Assembly: GCA_949710005.1 (NCBI GenBank)
Contig: OX453285.1
Coordinates: 3,848,632-3,912,631, forward strand
DNA length: 64,000 nt
Direction: 5' to 3'
From: Ricordea florida
Lineage: Eukaryota; Cnidaria; Anthozoa; Corallimorpharia; Ricordeidae
Part shown: piece by piece, positions 35,300 to 46,991 of the stretch
Layout: every line of letters starts with the position of its first letter
How positions within the stretch are numbered: position 1 is the stretch's first letter
Position numbers and translations under genes: made by a program
Notes under the pieces: model-generated
What the model was told of the DNA's origin: nothing
What the model saw: the letters and a program-made list of their open reading frames with translations, nothing else
Databases searched by the model: none

Positions 35300-36640
35300 A
35301 TTAGCCAATCATAGCGCGCGCTTTCTTAAAGCTATGTTATAATGTACAATGGAACATAAGACAAGATATACTACTACAGAAGAAGAAGAAAACAGTGCAA
35401 CACTACGCGTCAATAAGAAATCAGTGTATTGTGTGACATCCATCATGTTTCGTTTGTTATCTGAGAATGACTATTGAGCACTGCGGAGTTTAGGCCGCAA
35501 TTTGAGAAGTGTGAATGATAGCCACGCTGCCAACTTTGAAATACTGGTTCAAATGCAGGGTTCAGTACTTTTTGGATACCGAAAGATAGAGTTGAAAATA
35601 TGTCGCGTGTCTGAGGATTTGTGATAAGATGTGAGCTGCTTGATTGATGACGTGAAGCACTGTTTTCCATGCCTAACAGATTAACCTTCTCAGGCTTCTC
35701 AGGTATGAATGAAAGTCAATCCAAAATAAACTAACAAGAACACGCTGCGTGTTTTGACTATAACAATACCGTACTTTGAATTTCTCTGTTTAGAGTATGT
35801 TGCTCGTTTATGTGGCTGCCACAGAATTTAAGACGGGAAGAACTTAAAATTACATTAGAGACAAAAATCCTTAAACCTTGAAGTTTTCCTCAACATGTTA
35901 GATTATGTACTTTGGAATTCAATGTTTATGGGGCTTTGAAAAAATTTAAGCTGCGAAAAAACATTCTTAATTTAAGAAATTCAAGATTGAAAATTGCTTC
36001 ATTGACGAAAATTGCTTCATTGACGAAAATTGCTTCATTGCCGAAAATTGCTCTAAAATTAATCAAAATGACAGCTCTGGTTTGGAATTTACGTTAACAT
36101 TTCTCACTTGAAGTAGATCAAAACATTGCGCACTAAGCACAGAACAAGCCTTGCTTTCTTCAATTCAACTTTGATTCATCGAGGCCCAAAGAAACCCACA
36201 GAAAAAGTCAATCTACTTTACAATCAAGTGGAGTCAGATCTTACCTTGGATCTTTGATCAGTAGGTGAGGATACGGTGCAGTACAGTGTCTGTAACTAAG
36301 TAGCATACATCTGGGAGATAATTTAAAATGACAATTTGTCAGGAATTAATCTGATCCAATGTGAAAGAAAAATATTGACGTAAATATAAATTCTACTTGT
36401 GTACGATTAACCCAGGTAATTGTAAGGGAGGAATTAAGGCGTTAAAAATATGTAACCGTGTTCTGAACGGTACTGTATCTTTTTCATTGGTGGATCAAAC
36501 CATGCAGTGATACCATGTTTTGGAAAGATACTGAACAGTACTGTACTGTGGTACTGTTTGTTTCACTGTACAGTGTGGTTCTAACTTCACAGTTCATCTG
36601 TGATCAAACCATGTAGTGTGACCATTCTTTGGAAAGCCAA
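35300..36640. repeat. Inverted duplication, copy 2
   Basis: Inverted partner of 17,030-18,250. This copy has a triplicated TTGCTTCATTGACGAAAA-like unit at about 35,995-36,050 where the other copy has one. It ends in satellite monomers at 36,470-36,640. Confidence 0.85.
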
Positions 36641-39600
36641 CGAGACTATTCTAAATCTCTTGAGAAAGCTGCGGGATTGCTAAACAAAACCTTTTAATGA
36701 ATACATATTGGTTTTAAAGAAAAAAAATATTAGACTAAGAAATGGAAATCAACTCAGTATAATTATGTACACATTTATAAAGAGTAGAAGTAAGCTAGTT
36801 ATCTCAAGGCGGACTCACCTTTGTTTTTTTTCTCGAATTCAGGCGCCGTTGTTAGCCGTTTAATTCACAGTTTGTTGATGGTGCTGATCTTGCAGTCCAC
36901 TTAGCTTCACAATTGGCCTTCTCCTTGGATTACCTGTGGACAGGATGATAGAACGAAGCCATCATTACTTTAATTTATTTTCCCAGAGTTATATATCTTT
37001 GTAAGCACTTAAGTTGAGTTGAGAAGCTCAGAAGTATTTCAGTTACTGTAGAGCCGAGGATACTGCTTGTATGTGGTTTGCCGGCTTGTTTTGTACTTGT
37101 AGACCGACTAGTAAAATAAACATTACTTGCCTAATATGATTTGCGCATGTAAGAATTTTGAATTCGGTATCAGATACTTGATTAAAAATAATTCACAGTT
37201 TTCTGCAAGCACCAGTTCTCAGCAAAATATCGTATCGACCTCTGGCAATATGCCTCCATTATGCTATAACTGTATGGCATATTTTCCAAGTTAAGAAGTG
37301 CAGTCTACTTTTCGGCACTGTACAGTGTCAGGGTTGAGTTGAAGAGTATTCGGAATAGCGAAAACCATTTTCCATGAGAAATGTCCTTCACTTGTACAGC
37401 AACGAAGACAAATATTAAATGCAATAAAGTTACCTAGGAAGCAGATAGGACGGACTTGAATTCTTGATAAGCGCCGTTCGTTCGCCCTCAACAGCCACGT
37501 GTTAACCACTTTCAGCAAGTGAAACGTCCCCCAAAACCAGGGTTCGCAAATAACGAACTCCATAAAACGGTCACCGCACAACCTCCGTTACGTGAACGAT
37601 TTTCCACTCTGAAACGCTGCTAAATTTTGCTGTATACTGTGACAACAGACATATTCGCCTTTCGAAACTTTCCTTCCCTTCCGACGGGGCCAGAACGAAG
37701 GTGACAGACGAAATATGAATAAATTAATTTTTGCATGAAATATTTGCATTTAAAGATATTATAATATGGATTCAAAATTGTTTTTGAATCTATATCATTT
37801 CTCGTTGCAAATCAAACGCTTGCTGATAATGAAAAGGAATGAATTCTTTTTTTGAGCAATTTTTGGAACGCAGGCATTTTACTTAATGAATTGTGCCTCT
37901 CTAAATGTATTTATTTCTCTAAGTATTTATGGAAATAGCTGGCTTAGTTTAAAGCAAATATCACGTCTTGCGTCTTTAGCGTAAACATTGTATTCATTTT
38001 TCAGAAAACGTAACTACCGGTACCATGTCCAAACAGAAACAGTCTGCTCCTTAAATCGATCTCGTTTTCTGCGTCAATTTCCTTGCGGGTTCGGTCTGAT
38101 TCGACTCCTACGGAACGTTGATCAAAATAATCATGATGATGTGTATGTCTTCGACTAAAGAGAATTACTACATAGATCTTGGGAGTTAAAGGTAAAATTG
38201 ATAAATAGCTTATCGTTTGAATTAACGGTGGAGTAACTTCATGATATACCTACCATTAAAAAAAATCCGTTAACGAATGTCACGGAATACGCGCCACCAC
38301 GGTAGCGTATAGCTATGAGCAATTTTGCGAACATTTACTCAAATTTCGTTCGGAACGTACTCGGAATACTTCGGCCCAGGTGGGTATTTTCGGGAAAAAA
38401 ATTGCCGGCCATCGGAGGTAGTGTTAATGAAATGTTACTGAGAATGACTCCACGTACCACGTTGGCGCATAGCCATACAAAAGGCTTTGCTACGATTGGA
38501 CATTGGTCCGGGAGTAACGTTAGCAGTGCATGGGGTCAAATTCCATTTTTTCGTACTTTATAACGAACGTTAACGCTACGTATCATTGGCGAAAAAAAAA
38601 ACAAAAGAATCACAACTGAACAAACAATGGAGGACCCACATATGGCATCAAGAAACATGGACACATATTTGCCGTGAAATGACCCGTTTCCATGCAACAG
38701 AATAAAAAAGCGGCCTCGAATCGTAATCCATTGCATTACGTTACGTGACTTGTTACCTTTCCTCGTACGCGAGCTACGGCGTAGCTTTCCCATCTTTTTC
38801 TTACGTATTTCTATGAACTCTAGTCTTCCATATTTCTTTGCTGTTCTACTGTTCTCCAGTTCCCAGTTCAATAATATTGGCACGGCCAACAGTCGAAGTG
38901 ATTGGATGCTGAGCATGCAACATCTGTAACCCCCTTTACCAATTTTTCCAGAGTTTCGAGCAAAAGTCGTCCTACGGTTAGAAACACCGTCTTTGAAAAC
39001 ACCTCCCTTCAATCAAATCATTCATACAACTTCCCTCTTCACAAACATAAACTCCTTCATACGTTTAGTCTCGATATCCTCGATATCCTGCCCCTTGATC
39101 GCTCTTTCGACTTGCCGTTGAATTAATCCTTCGCGTTTTTGTTTCTCCAAATTGAAATAAAGGAGGTGGAATGTGTTTGCGACATTCCTCTTTTAAACTA
39201 AAATATCTGATTTTCAATAAAAAAAACCTAAATTGCACACCTAACTTCAGATCTACCTGAGAGCTATCCAGGTATTACTTGACATTTGTTTTTTATATAC
39301 TTAACGTGCACTAGAACGCCTCTAAACATACCCAATTCAGAAACCTGGTCCAATATAATGTGCAAAATCGGCTCACGTGTGAGGTAGACCAAAGAAAATG
39401 AAGGAGACAAAACAATAAACATTAGGAAAATAACACTGAAAAAACTTCTCAAAATCCTTCCGCTGTATTTCAGACTCAAATGATAAAGAAACCGAGAACC
39501 GGTTTCAGATCAAAATTTCTGCTGCACATACCTGTTTACAGTTTACCACTCAGTCTCGAAGGTATATAGCAGCATAAATATGCCCTCATGAAGAAGAAAG

Positions 39601-40790
39601 CAGTAAGCGTTTGAAAGAATCTCTTCAAAAGTGATGAATTTAGAAGAACAAGAATGTTCTATTTTTGTCCAGTATTCGTGTAACTTTATGCTTTGGTTAA
39701 CAAGCCGGTTAAAATATTCTTAGCACTAACTGCAACACGTGGATTGGCGATAAAATTGAATTTATTTAGTAACTAGGTATTATAATGAATAGTGCCTACA
39801 ACAGGACGATTATCTGCTGTCGCTGAAGTCTCGAGTTACCTAACATACTAAAGCAGGTAGGCTACAAGGTAAGAGAAATTTTTTGGAAAATTTGCCAATG
39901 CAAAGCTGAGTTTCTTCGGCCCAAAAACAACAAATTCTCCATTACGTGTGTCAAAATGCCAACTCGTTTTTTGTCAGTTTAATAGTTGGCACTGGCCTCA
40001 AAACAATCAACTCAGAAATGAAATAATACTTCGTTTACGGACATTACCTTTTTCCTAGTGATATTATCACCTAAATTTCTTCATATTGGTCAGAATCAAG
40101 TCAGTTTTTATCGACTCCAATATGGTAAAGTTTAAAACGACACAATATAAACTATCTTGATATATTCACATTCATATCTTCATCCTTCTACAGGTATATT
40201 ACAAACTCGCAAATAACTAGCACCCAGTTGTTTTGATAACTTATTTGGTTAGAACATTGAACTGCTATCGCAAGGGCATGAGCTCGAATACCCTTCAAGC
40301 CTGAATGTTTTCAAGTCTTGTCTATGCAACTGCTTAAGCTAAGTTGCGTACATAACAGCGACGATCTTTCATTTATTAATTCAGAAGAAGCCCTATTAGT
40401 ACCTGTTAACATCCTAAGCGCGAGCTTTAAAAAGTTCAATTCTTCTCTGTTAATACTAAGTATTTACCAATATTTTCCTGGCTTACACTACACGCTACGT
40501 TCACCAGTACTTATCACCTGTAAGTCTGAACATTTTTCACGTTAAGCTGTTCTCCCATTTACCTCCTAATAAGTCAGTAAAGGCTCAGCAATAGAATAAT
40601 CCAAAAACACTATATCCTGAATAACTTGATGATATCTATAATCGTACTTGATTTCATAGACCCTGTCCTTAAAGATTTAGTATGTTAAATAGAGTTGAAT
40701 TTTGCCTTGTTCATTGTATATCTCAGTCTCATGATCAGCTTACAAAACTCGAGAATAAATTTGTCGTCCTATTCAAAGCTGTATTATTCT
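36641..40790. other. Gene-free stretch before the transposon
   Basis: No gene, RNA or clear repeat array. The longest open frame (38,536-39,012, minus) has no recognisable domain. A short ATGCAACA-containing segment near 38,680 is shared with about 60,410. Confidence 0.35.
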
Positions 40791-40913
40791 CGGTGAGCGC
40801 TCACGTGATCAGTAATGTAGCAACGGTTGCTACGCCACCATTTTGGTGTACAGGTCAGGTAAACAAATCTACGTGCGATCCTTTCTTGGACACGAAATTT
40901 GCAAGGTTTCACA

Positions 40914-42422
40914 ATGGTTTTATGTATGGTGCTCGGATGCTCGGTGCGAAGTGGTCGAGATAAGAATGTTTCTTTCTTTCGAGTGCCTGCTGTTGTTAAA
41001 GATAGAGGGGAACAGGAGGAAGAGCTTTCGCATGAGCGACGAATGATGTGGATCTCTGCCATTAGTCGGGAGAAGTTGACTGAGAAGATTTTGTGCAACG
41101 ACCGTGTATGCAGTAAGCATTTTGTGTCTGGTCGTCCTTCGCCTTTATGGGACAAACACAATGTGGATTGGGTACCCACGTTAAATTTGGGACATTCAAA
41201 ACGACGCCAAGTGGATCATGAGGCTATGAGTGCTCGGGCAGATAGGGTGAGAGAGCGAAGGAAGAGAGGCCTTGAAATGCAAGCTTTGGAGACCGCGAGC
41301 AAGGTAAAAAAACTTAATGAACCAGGAGAAACCATCTGTTCCTTAGATTTTAACGTTGTGGAAGAAGAAACTGACGAAAAACAACCGCTTGTTAAGGACA
41401 GTCTCCCGTCTTGTAGTTTTTCGGATGACTCCTTTCAGCGTGTAGACCAAGGTTGTCAGACGGAGGAGTTTGATTACATGTTTGAGAAAACCAGCTCCTA
41501 CCAACCGTTCTGCGAAAGCTATTTTTCTGGCGACGATGATAAAGTCCGTTTTTATACTGGACTGCCATGCTTTTCAGTTTTAAAAACAACTTTAAACCAT
41601 GTTGCACCACATGTTGATAAAAGCTCCAAGAGCCTGACGCAGTTCCAGGAGTTTATTTTGGTCCTGATAAGACTGAGACTTAATGTGTTCTTACAGGATC
41701 TGGCCTACCGATTCGGAATCTCCAGAAGAACCGTTAATCGTATAATATCTACTTGGATGGAAGTCATGGACGCTCGTTTGAGCCCACTTATTTCCTGGCC
41801 AGACCGGGAGAGTTTGTGGGCTACCATGCCACAATGCTTCCAGTATTCCTTTGGGAAAAGGACAACAGTTATTTTAGATTGTTTTGAGATTTTTATTGAT
41901 CGACCAAGCAACCTTCTAGCAAGGGCTCAAACATTTTCTAACTACAAACACCACAACACCATCAAGGTGCTTATTGGTATAACCCCTCAAGGAACCATTT
42001 CTTTTGTATCTGAAGCATGGGGTGGTCGCACCTCAGATAAGTATCTCACAGAAAATTGTGGAATACTTGAAAAGCTTCTCCCTGGAGACATGGTTATGGC
42101 CGACAGGGGATTTACTATCCATGACAGTGTGATGTACAAGCAAGCAAGTCTTGTAATTCCTGCCTTTACGAAAGGAAAGTCCCAGCTGGATCCTATAGAT
42201 GTGGAACGCACAAGAGGGATTGCTAATGTGAGAATCCATGTGGAGAGGGTTATTGGCCTGTTACGGAGGAAATATACTATTTTACAAGGAACACTCCCCA
42301 TAGATCTGCTTAAATGTAACCCTTCAGGCACGGTGGATAGCAGAGTTCCTATGATTGATCGCATTATTAGGGTTTGTTCTGCACTGATCAATCTATGCCC
42401 ACCAATTATTCCTTTTGATTAG
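40914..42422 (+). CDS. THAP-DDE transposase
   Basis: 502 aa from the ATG at 40,914, preferred because MVLCMVLGC places the first THAP cysteines at the N-terminus; an in-frame ATG lies 15 bp upstream. The THAP zinc finger has C-x4-C at the start and CSKH later, with VPTLNL ending the fold. A basic linker ([12 protein letters not shown]) and a helix-turn-helix ([18 protein letters not shown]) follow. The DDE_4-type nuclease core shows [13 protein letters not shown] and HVERVIG, giving D327, D402 and E449 (numbered from the upstream ATG). It should bind the element's ends and catalyse excision and insertion. Single exon, intact, converging on the second ORF with 845 bp between. Confidence 0.93.
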   Translation: MVLCMVLGCSVRSGRDKNVSFFRVPAVVKDRGEQEEELSHERRMMWISAISREKLTEKILCNDRVCSKHFVSGRPSPLWDKHNVDWVPTLNLGHSKRRQVDHEAMSARADRVRERRKRGLEMQALETASKVKKLNEPGETICSLDFNVVEEETDEKQPLVKDSLPSCSFSDDSFQRVDQGCQTEEFDYMFEKTSSYQPFCESYFSGDDDKVRFYTGLPCFSVLKTTLNHVAPHVDKSSKSLTQFQEFILVLIRLRLNVFLQDLAYRFGISRRTVNRIISTWMEVMDARLSPLISWPDRESLWATMPQCFQYSFGKRTTVILDCFEIFIDRPSNLLARAQTFSNYKHHNTIKVLIGITPQGTISFVSEAWGGRTSDKYLTENCGILEKLLPGDMVMADRGFTIHDSVMYKQASLVIPAFTKGKSQLDPIDVERTRGIANVRIHVERVIGLLRRKYTILQGTLPIDLLKCNPSGTVDSRVPMIDRIIRVCSALINLCPPIIPFD

Positions 42423-42499
42423 TCACAAAATTAACAACATTGATCATTCTACTGAATATAAGGCAAAGTTGATTATGTGAATCTTTACTGTTTATCTTT

Positions 42500-42828
42500 A
42501 TGTAATGACATTAATTGATCATCGCAGTTATGTACACAACTTAAGCAGCCGTAAAATTTAAGCCTGAAAAAAAAAACTCGGGCCTGAACGGGATTCAAAC
42601 CCATGACCTCTGCGATACCGGAGCAGTGCTGTACCAACTGATCTATCAAGCCTACTGGGAGCTGGTCATATTGTGAGTTCATAACATACCTGTAGATGGA
42701 AAAGAATGATGCAAATGAATATATGAAAGACCATATATTTGAACTGCGGAGTAATATGTAATGACATTAATTGATCATCGCAGTTATGTACACAACTTAA
42801 GCAGCTGTAAAATTAAGCCTGAAAACAA
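42500..42828 (-). repeat. tRNA-derived SINE with duplicated body
   Basis: On the minus strand TAGATCAGTTGGTACAGCAC (A box) and GGGTTTGAATCCCG (B box) form a tRNA-like head at about 42,585-42,660. The ~70-bp body containing TTAAGCAGC and TTGATCATCGCAGTTATG occurs both after the head (42,500-42,571) and before it (42,757-42,828). It lies between the two transposon ORFs. Confidence 0.65.
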
Positions 42829-43267
42829 CTTTAATCTTTAATTACTGACACGTATTGAACGTAAACAATATGTATTTCACAGGTTGCTGACATCTCTGAT
42901 AGTGGAAAAACCTAATTTAAACCATCAGGGTTTCCAGTAAGATTCTAAATAAGTTGCTGTTCCCATTTAGAACTAGCCAGAGTTGTTATTGATGTCAACA
43001 GACATGACACTAGCACCATTGAAGGGCTTGAGTCTCTGGGGGTATGGTGGCATGTCCCCTCAGAAAGGTTCAGCTACATAAATACCATTTCTTGAAATCC
43101 TGAACCTGGTGAAACTTTTTCCAAGACAAACATTTACAGTCTACTGCAATTCATTTCAATTCTAATCAGAAAATAATTAATGATTAAAATAATTAAATTC
43201 ATTATGATACCAAAAAATTTTAAGCTTGATTCATTGCATTCATATTATGTTTATCATATGTGTGCAC

Positions 43268-46156
43268 TTAAATTATTGTTGGAAAAAGTGACATTTTCTT
43301 ATTTTTGAAGCAACTAAGCAGATGTGGACGCATTTTTCTAATATCAAAATCCACATCTTCTGGTTTGATACCATACACTAGGCAGGTAGCAAATGCAATG
43401 GCAAATACCCCACAGTCACTACCATTGTTTTGCTGTTGAACAGGGACATTCTGAAGACCTTTATAGGCACCAGCCATCATGCTCTTTACTTGCTCTTCCA
43501 CCTCTGTCTCAATGATATCATGGAATAAACTATCATAAAGATTAACCATGCCAGGCAAGCAACCCACCGAGCTCACACAGACCCAGTGCTGGTTACCTGT
43601 ATGAAGTATCTGAATAAATTCACCTGTCATGATTGTGAAATTTCTAATTGGTCCAAGTGTTGGTCTCTGAAAACCCTCTATCATAGGATTTACTTCTTGT
43701 AACAGTACATGAGCCTGTTGAATTATTGAACAGTGTAGCCATCCATTTATAGAGAGTATCACATTATAGTCATTACTATCAAGCTCTCCAAGAAGGTCCT
43801 TAAAGTGTGGATGAGGGGTTCTATAAATTCTGGTGTTAGTTGGAGCATGATGGACTGTAGGTAGTGCACCTTGGGCAAGGGGTATGACAGGGACTGCCTT
43901 CTGGATAAGGAGGGAAGAAGGTACACCAAGTGAACCCTGGGTAGGGGTGGGTATGCAAGGTTCAACAAGTGAAGCCTGAGTAGGGGGTCTGGGAATTGCA
44001 CCAGGTGACCCCTGGGTAGGGGGTGTGGGAGGAAGACCAAGATTGGGCACCCAGTGGCTGGAAAATTGTGCTGTAGATCCTCGACAGGCTGGACATTGCC
44101 ATGTGGATTTGCTGTTGTTAGGCAACCGTTTATAGTTTAAACAACCCAGATGGAAAAACTTTCCATTGGAACAACTGACATTGTGGCATTCCAGAAGCTT
44201 GGCATTACTCTCTGCTTTGGCCTTGCAAACACATATATGAGAAAGGCTAAGGGCTTCTGCTGGGGCAGATACATTCTTTGGTTTTCCTTTTTTTTTCTGG
44301 AACTGAGGTAGCTTTCGACAGAGTGGGCAGTACCATGTGGGCGGAATAGAAGTCGAAATGGCCAGGCAAGAGTGATGGAAAGTAACATACAGGCAAGCAG
44401 GGTTAGCACATGTTGCTGTAGTGTCTTGTTTGTCCATTCTGCAAAAGCAAATTGAGTTTAAGTTTGAAGTGCTAGGACCTTCTGGACTAGTTATTCTCCT
44501 GGTATACCATCGTCCAAGAACTTCTGGTAAAATACAAGTTTTCCAAAATGTGATAAGTTTAGGGAGGCAGTCATCCCAGTGTTTGTGGTCTTTGTATATT
44601 CGCTCCTGAACAATGGCAGTATCTTTCTCATTACAAACAGCACAGACTACAAAGTCACAATACCCAAGGTCTTTATTTGCAGAGAAGAGTTGCTGTTGTA
44701 CTTGGTAGTAGTAATTGTGTTTTCTTTTAAGTCTATACACTCCATTCACCTTTTCCAGACATGTTGCTTTCATTGAAAGATAGGATTCAAAATCAGAACC
44801 TTCAATGCATATTGGGCACTTAACCTCCCCACAACCTTCTCCACAGCATGAACATGAACACAAAAAATCAGGTGTTGCATGTAGGAATTGATAGTCTCTG
44901 TTGATAAAAGTACCACAGTCTTTTACTTGAAAATCTCTGTGATTCTTTTTCATTTCAGTTTCATAATGCAAAATGGCATCTTTCTCATGTTGACAGCCAT
45001 GAAGTACTGCCTTAGTAGTTACTTTAAAGAGATGCGGGTAACAGATGGACTTGATGAGAGACTGTGAGGGAAGGGCTGGATTAGTATGACATACTGCACC
45101 ACTCAAAGATGCACCAATGCGTCCAGCTCTATGTTTAAAGAAACCTGAACTTTTGGCTTGTGACCTTGTGTCTTGTTCAATTTGCAGCATGTCACTTTCC
45201 GACAACTGAATTTTAACCTTGCTGCAAGCTGTAAGTAAGTCTGGGTACGAAAAAGCCAAATATTTTCTATCAAAAAAATCCGAAACTGTTGGAACGTTGC
45301 GGCTTTTCTTGACAAACGCTTCTGCGTGGGGCTTAATCAGGGACAGTGCAACAGCTTTGGTCTCACACTTGCTGAGTTCAGAGTAAAATAAATCCATTTC
45401 ACTACGTGTTGGTGTTGGGGTTCCCCCTTGAGAATCTCGAGCTTGAAAAGATGGCATCTCTGATGCTCCATGATCTCCGAGTGATAAGCTATCGATGCTT
45501 TTGTCGAGGTCTGCTTTCATTTTTCTGGCGGAAGTTAAATTTATATCGGCAATTTTGGCATACGGAACTTCTTTCACAAATGACGGCAAAAGCCAAGCGC
45601 ACTTGACTTGGGTACAAGACAGCTTATCGTTGATTCGAGTGTAAGCTTCTAGGTAAAACAAAACACTAGCTATGTGGGAGCAGGACTCTGAAAGGCCGGC
45701 CTTGCACCCAAGGCAGTGGGAAGATAAAATTGTGCCATCAATGCTGGTTATCAGCCAGACTGAAACCAAAGCATCGTTCATCCGCTGTGAATGGCGCACG
45801 CTAGCCAGAACCACGTAATTATCCTTCACGATACGGCCACGAACATTGGTTACAAACCCTGAAACCATCTGGTTATAAGCCTGAAGGCTTTTATATGCTT
45901 TAAACTGTTCTTTCGTGTAGTAGCTTGTTGTGAGGACAAGGTAGCTTACCAGATCCATGGATTCTACAGGGGGAATACAGTCCGCGTCACATTGTTCGTC
46001 CAAGAGAGTAGCCGGATCTACTCCTACAGCAGATGTTTTCAGCAGATATCTTCGCTTAACATGAGGTTCGAGACTTCTATAATACTCTGAAAGCACTTGG
46101 TAATCTTTCTCCACAACGCTCAGGTCTTCTAAAGAACTTGATGTTTCGGAATCCAT
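43268..46156 (-). CDS. Transposon protein: SWIM, YqaJ nuclease, two PHD fingers, Ulp1 protease
   Basis: The frame is open for 990 codons from 46,240, but the first 28 lie within or next to the terminal repeat, so the start is probably MDSETSS at 46,156 (962 aa). Numbered from 46,240: SWIM-like CLGC...CSH at 176-189; YqaJ/PD-(D/E)xK nuclease about 365-540 with ATPDF (D458), GEVKC (E472, K474) and YYQVQQQLF; PHD 1 at 598-641 and PHD 2 at 670-719, both with Cys4-His-Cys3 spacing; a Pro-rich linker 731-800; C-terminal Ulp1/C48 peptidase with QHWVCVSS (H885), LYDSL (D903) and NNGSDCGVF (C943). All core residues are present. YqaJ proteins are exonuclease-like; Ulp1 enzymes cleave SUMO-type conjugates; PHD fingers read histone tails. 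The target in transposition is unknown. Confidence 0.92.
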   Translation of the reverse strand: MDSETSSSLEDLSVVEKDYQVLSEYYRSLEPHVKRRYLLKTSAVGVDPATLLDEQCDADCIPPVESMDLVSYLVLTTSYYTKEQFKAYKSLQAYNQMVSGFVTNVRGRIVKDNYVVLASVRHSQRMNDALVSVWLITSIDGTILSSHCLGCKAGLSESCSHIASVLFYLEAYTRINDKLSCTQVKCAWLLPSFVKEVPYAKIADINLTSARKMKADLDKSIDSLSLGDHGASEMPSFQARDSQGGTPTPTRSEMDLFYSELSKCETKAVALSLIKPHAEAFVKKSRNVPTVSDFFDRKYLAFSYPDLLTACSKVKIQLSESDMLQIEQDTRSQAKSSGFFKHRAGRIGASLSGAVCHTNPALPSQSLIKSICYPHLFKVTTKAVLHGCQHEKDAILHYETEMKKNHRDFQVKDCGTFINRDYQFLHATPDFLCSCSCCGEGCGEVKCPICIEGSDFESYLSMKATCLEKVNGVYRLKRKHNYYYQVQQQLFSANKDLGYCDFVVCAVCNEKDTAIVQERIYKDHKHWDDCLPKLITFWKTCILPEVLGRWYTRRITSPEGPSTSNLNSICFCRMDKQDTTATCANPACLYVTFHHSCLAISTSIPPTWYCPLCRKLPQFQKKKGKPKNVSAPAEALSLSHICVCKAKAESNAKLLECHNVSCSNGKFFHLGCLNYKRLPNNSKSTWQCPACRGSTAQFSSHWVPNLGLPPTPPTQGSPGAIPRPPTQASLVEPCIPTPTQGSLGVPSSLLIQKAVPVIPLAQGALPTVHHAPTNTRIYRTPHPHFKDLLGELDSNDYNVILSINGWLHCSIIQQAHVLLQEVNPMIEGFQRPTLGPIRNFTIMTGEFIQILHTGNQHWVCVSSVGCLPGMVNLYDSLFHDIIETEVEEQVKSMMAGAYKGLQNVPVQQQNNGSDCGVFAIAFATCLVYGIKPEDVDFDIRKMRPHLLSCFKNKKMSLFPTII

Positions 46157-46268
46157 AGCAATATTACAAACTACATAGGTCTGGACTTCGAAATGAATTA
46201 CGTGACCTGTGCACCAACATGGCCGCCAGATAATCTGCATAATTTTGTGACGTCACGCGCCCACGAAG

Positions 46269-46990
46269 AATAAACAACATAATCAGTCATTGTCTTTTGT
46301 GCATGCACTGCGACACACATTCAAAATAGATAACGTGAAGAGTTGAATAAGTTGAGCTCGCAGCCATAACAAGACCAAATTCGATCGAGTGGAATGTTGG
46401 ATTGCGTTACGTGTCGGCGTGTAACGCAACTATGTAGGCATGCGTGACTGTGTGCAAAGGATTATCATTCAAGCCACCTTCAGCTCGTTCTTAAAATGTG
46501 ATTAACTAGTAATAGTTGTCACTACAGTGCCCCCGCTAGCTTAGACATCTGTGACTGTACAAGTGTTGTGATTTATTGTTGTAGAATACATGGATGACTG
46601 GAAAACAATTTACATGTAGGGTATAAACTGAACGTTCAACTTTTATTGGTAATATATGTAAAATCTTGGTTACAGTTCTAATATTAATAGGTCATTTTCA
46701 AGAGTGAACAACAACGAGAACAGCGTAATTTTTTTAAATAGGTGATCAGATAACTATTTTATGAGTAAGTGTACTTATTTGAATATACTAAATGTTCTTG
46801 CTTTTTCAACTATTACAGAATAAATTTATAAATCAACGGATATCAATGGATATAGGTGAAACAAAACATTTGTAGGAACTGAAACAACAGAACAAAGATT
46901 GTTAATGTTTTAAAACTTGATAGTAGGTGTAATAAAAATATTATTAAGTGTGCTTTATGTGGTTGTCAGTGTGGTGTTGCAGTGATGAGT
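46269..46990. other. Gap between transposon and RPA-like ORF
   Basis: AT-rich, no ORF or structured repeat recognised. Confidence 0.35.
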
Positions 46991-46991
46991 T

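Larger units (their letters stand above)
40790..46268. mobile_element. Apparently intact THAP/YqaJ DNA transposon (ISL2EU-like)
   Basis: A ~5.5-kb unit with two convergent ORFs between related inverted ends. Left (about 40,794-40,863) contains CACCATTTTGGTGTACAGGT and right, read inverted (about 46,193-46,264), GGCCATGTTGGTGCACAGGT. Outside these, GAGCGCTCACGTGA corresponds to GGGCGCGTGACGTC. Exact termini and the target duplication were not resolved. A THAP/DDE transposase paired with a YqaJ-type nuclease is, as I recall, characteristic of the ISL2EU superfamily. Both ORFs are free of stops, so the copy may be recent. Confidence 0.8.

Noticed and set aside
38536-39012. 158-codon minus-strand frame
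   Set aside because: No recognisable domain, atypical composition, and part of it is shared with unrelated repeat sequence near 60.4 kb.
41987-42391. 134-codon minus-strand frame
   Set aside because: Antisense shadow of the DDE transposase core.
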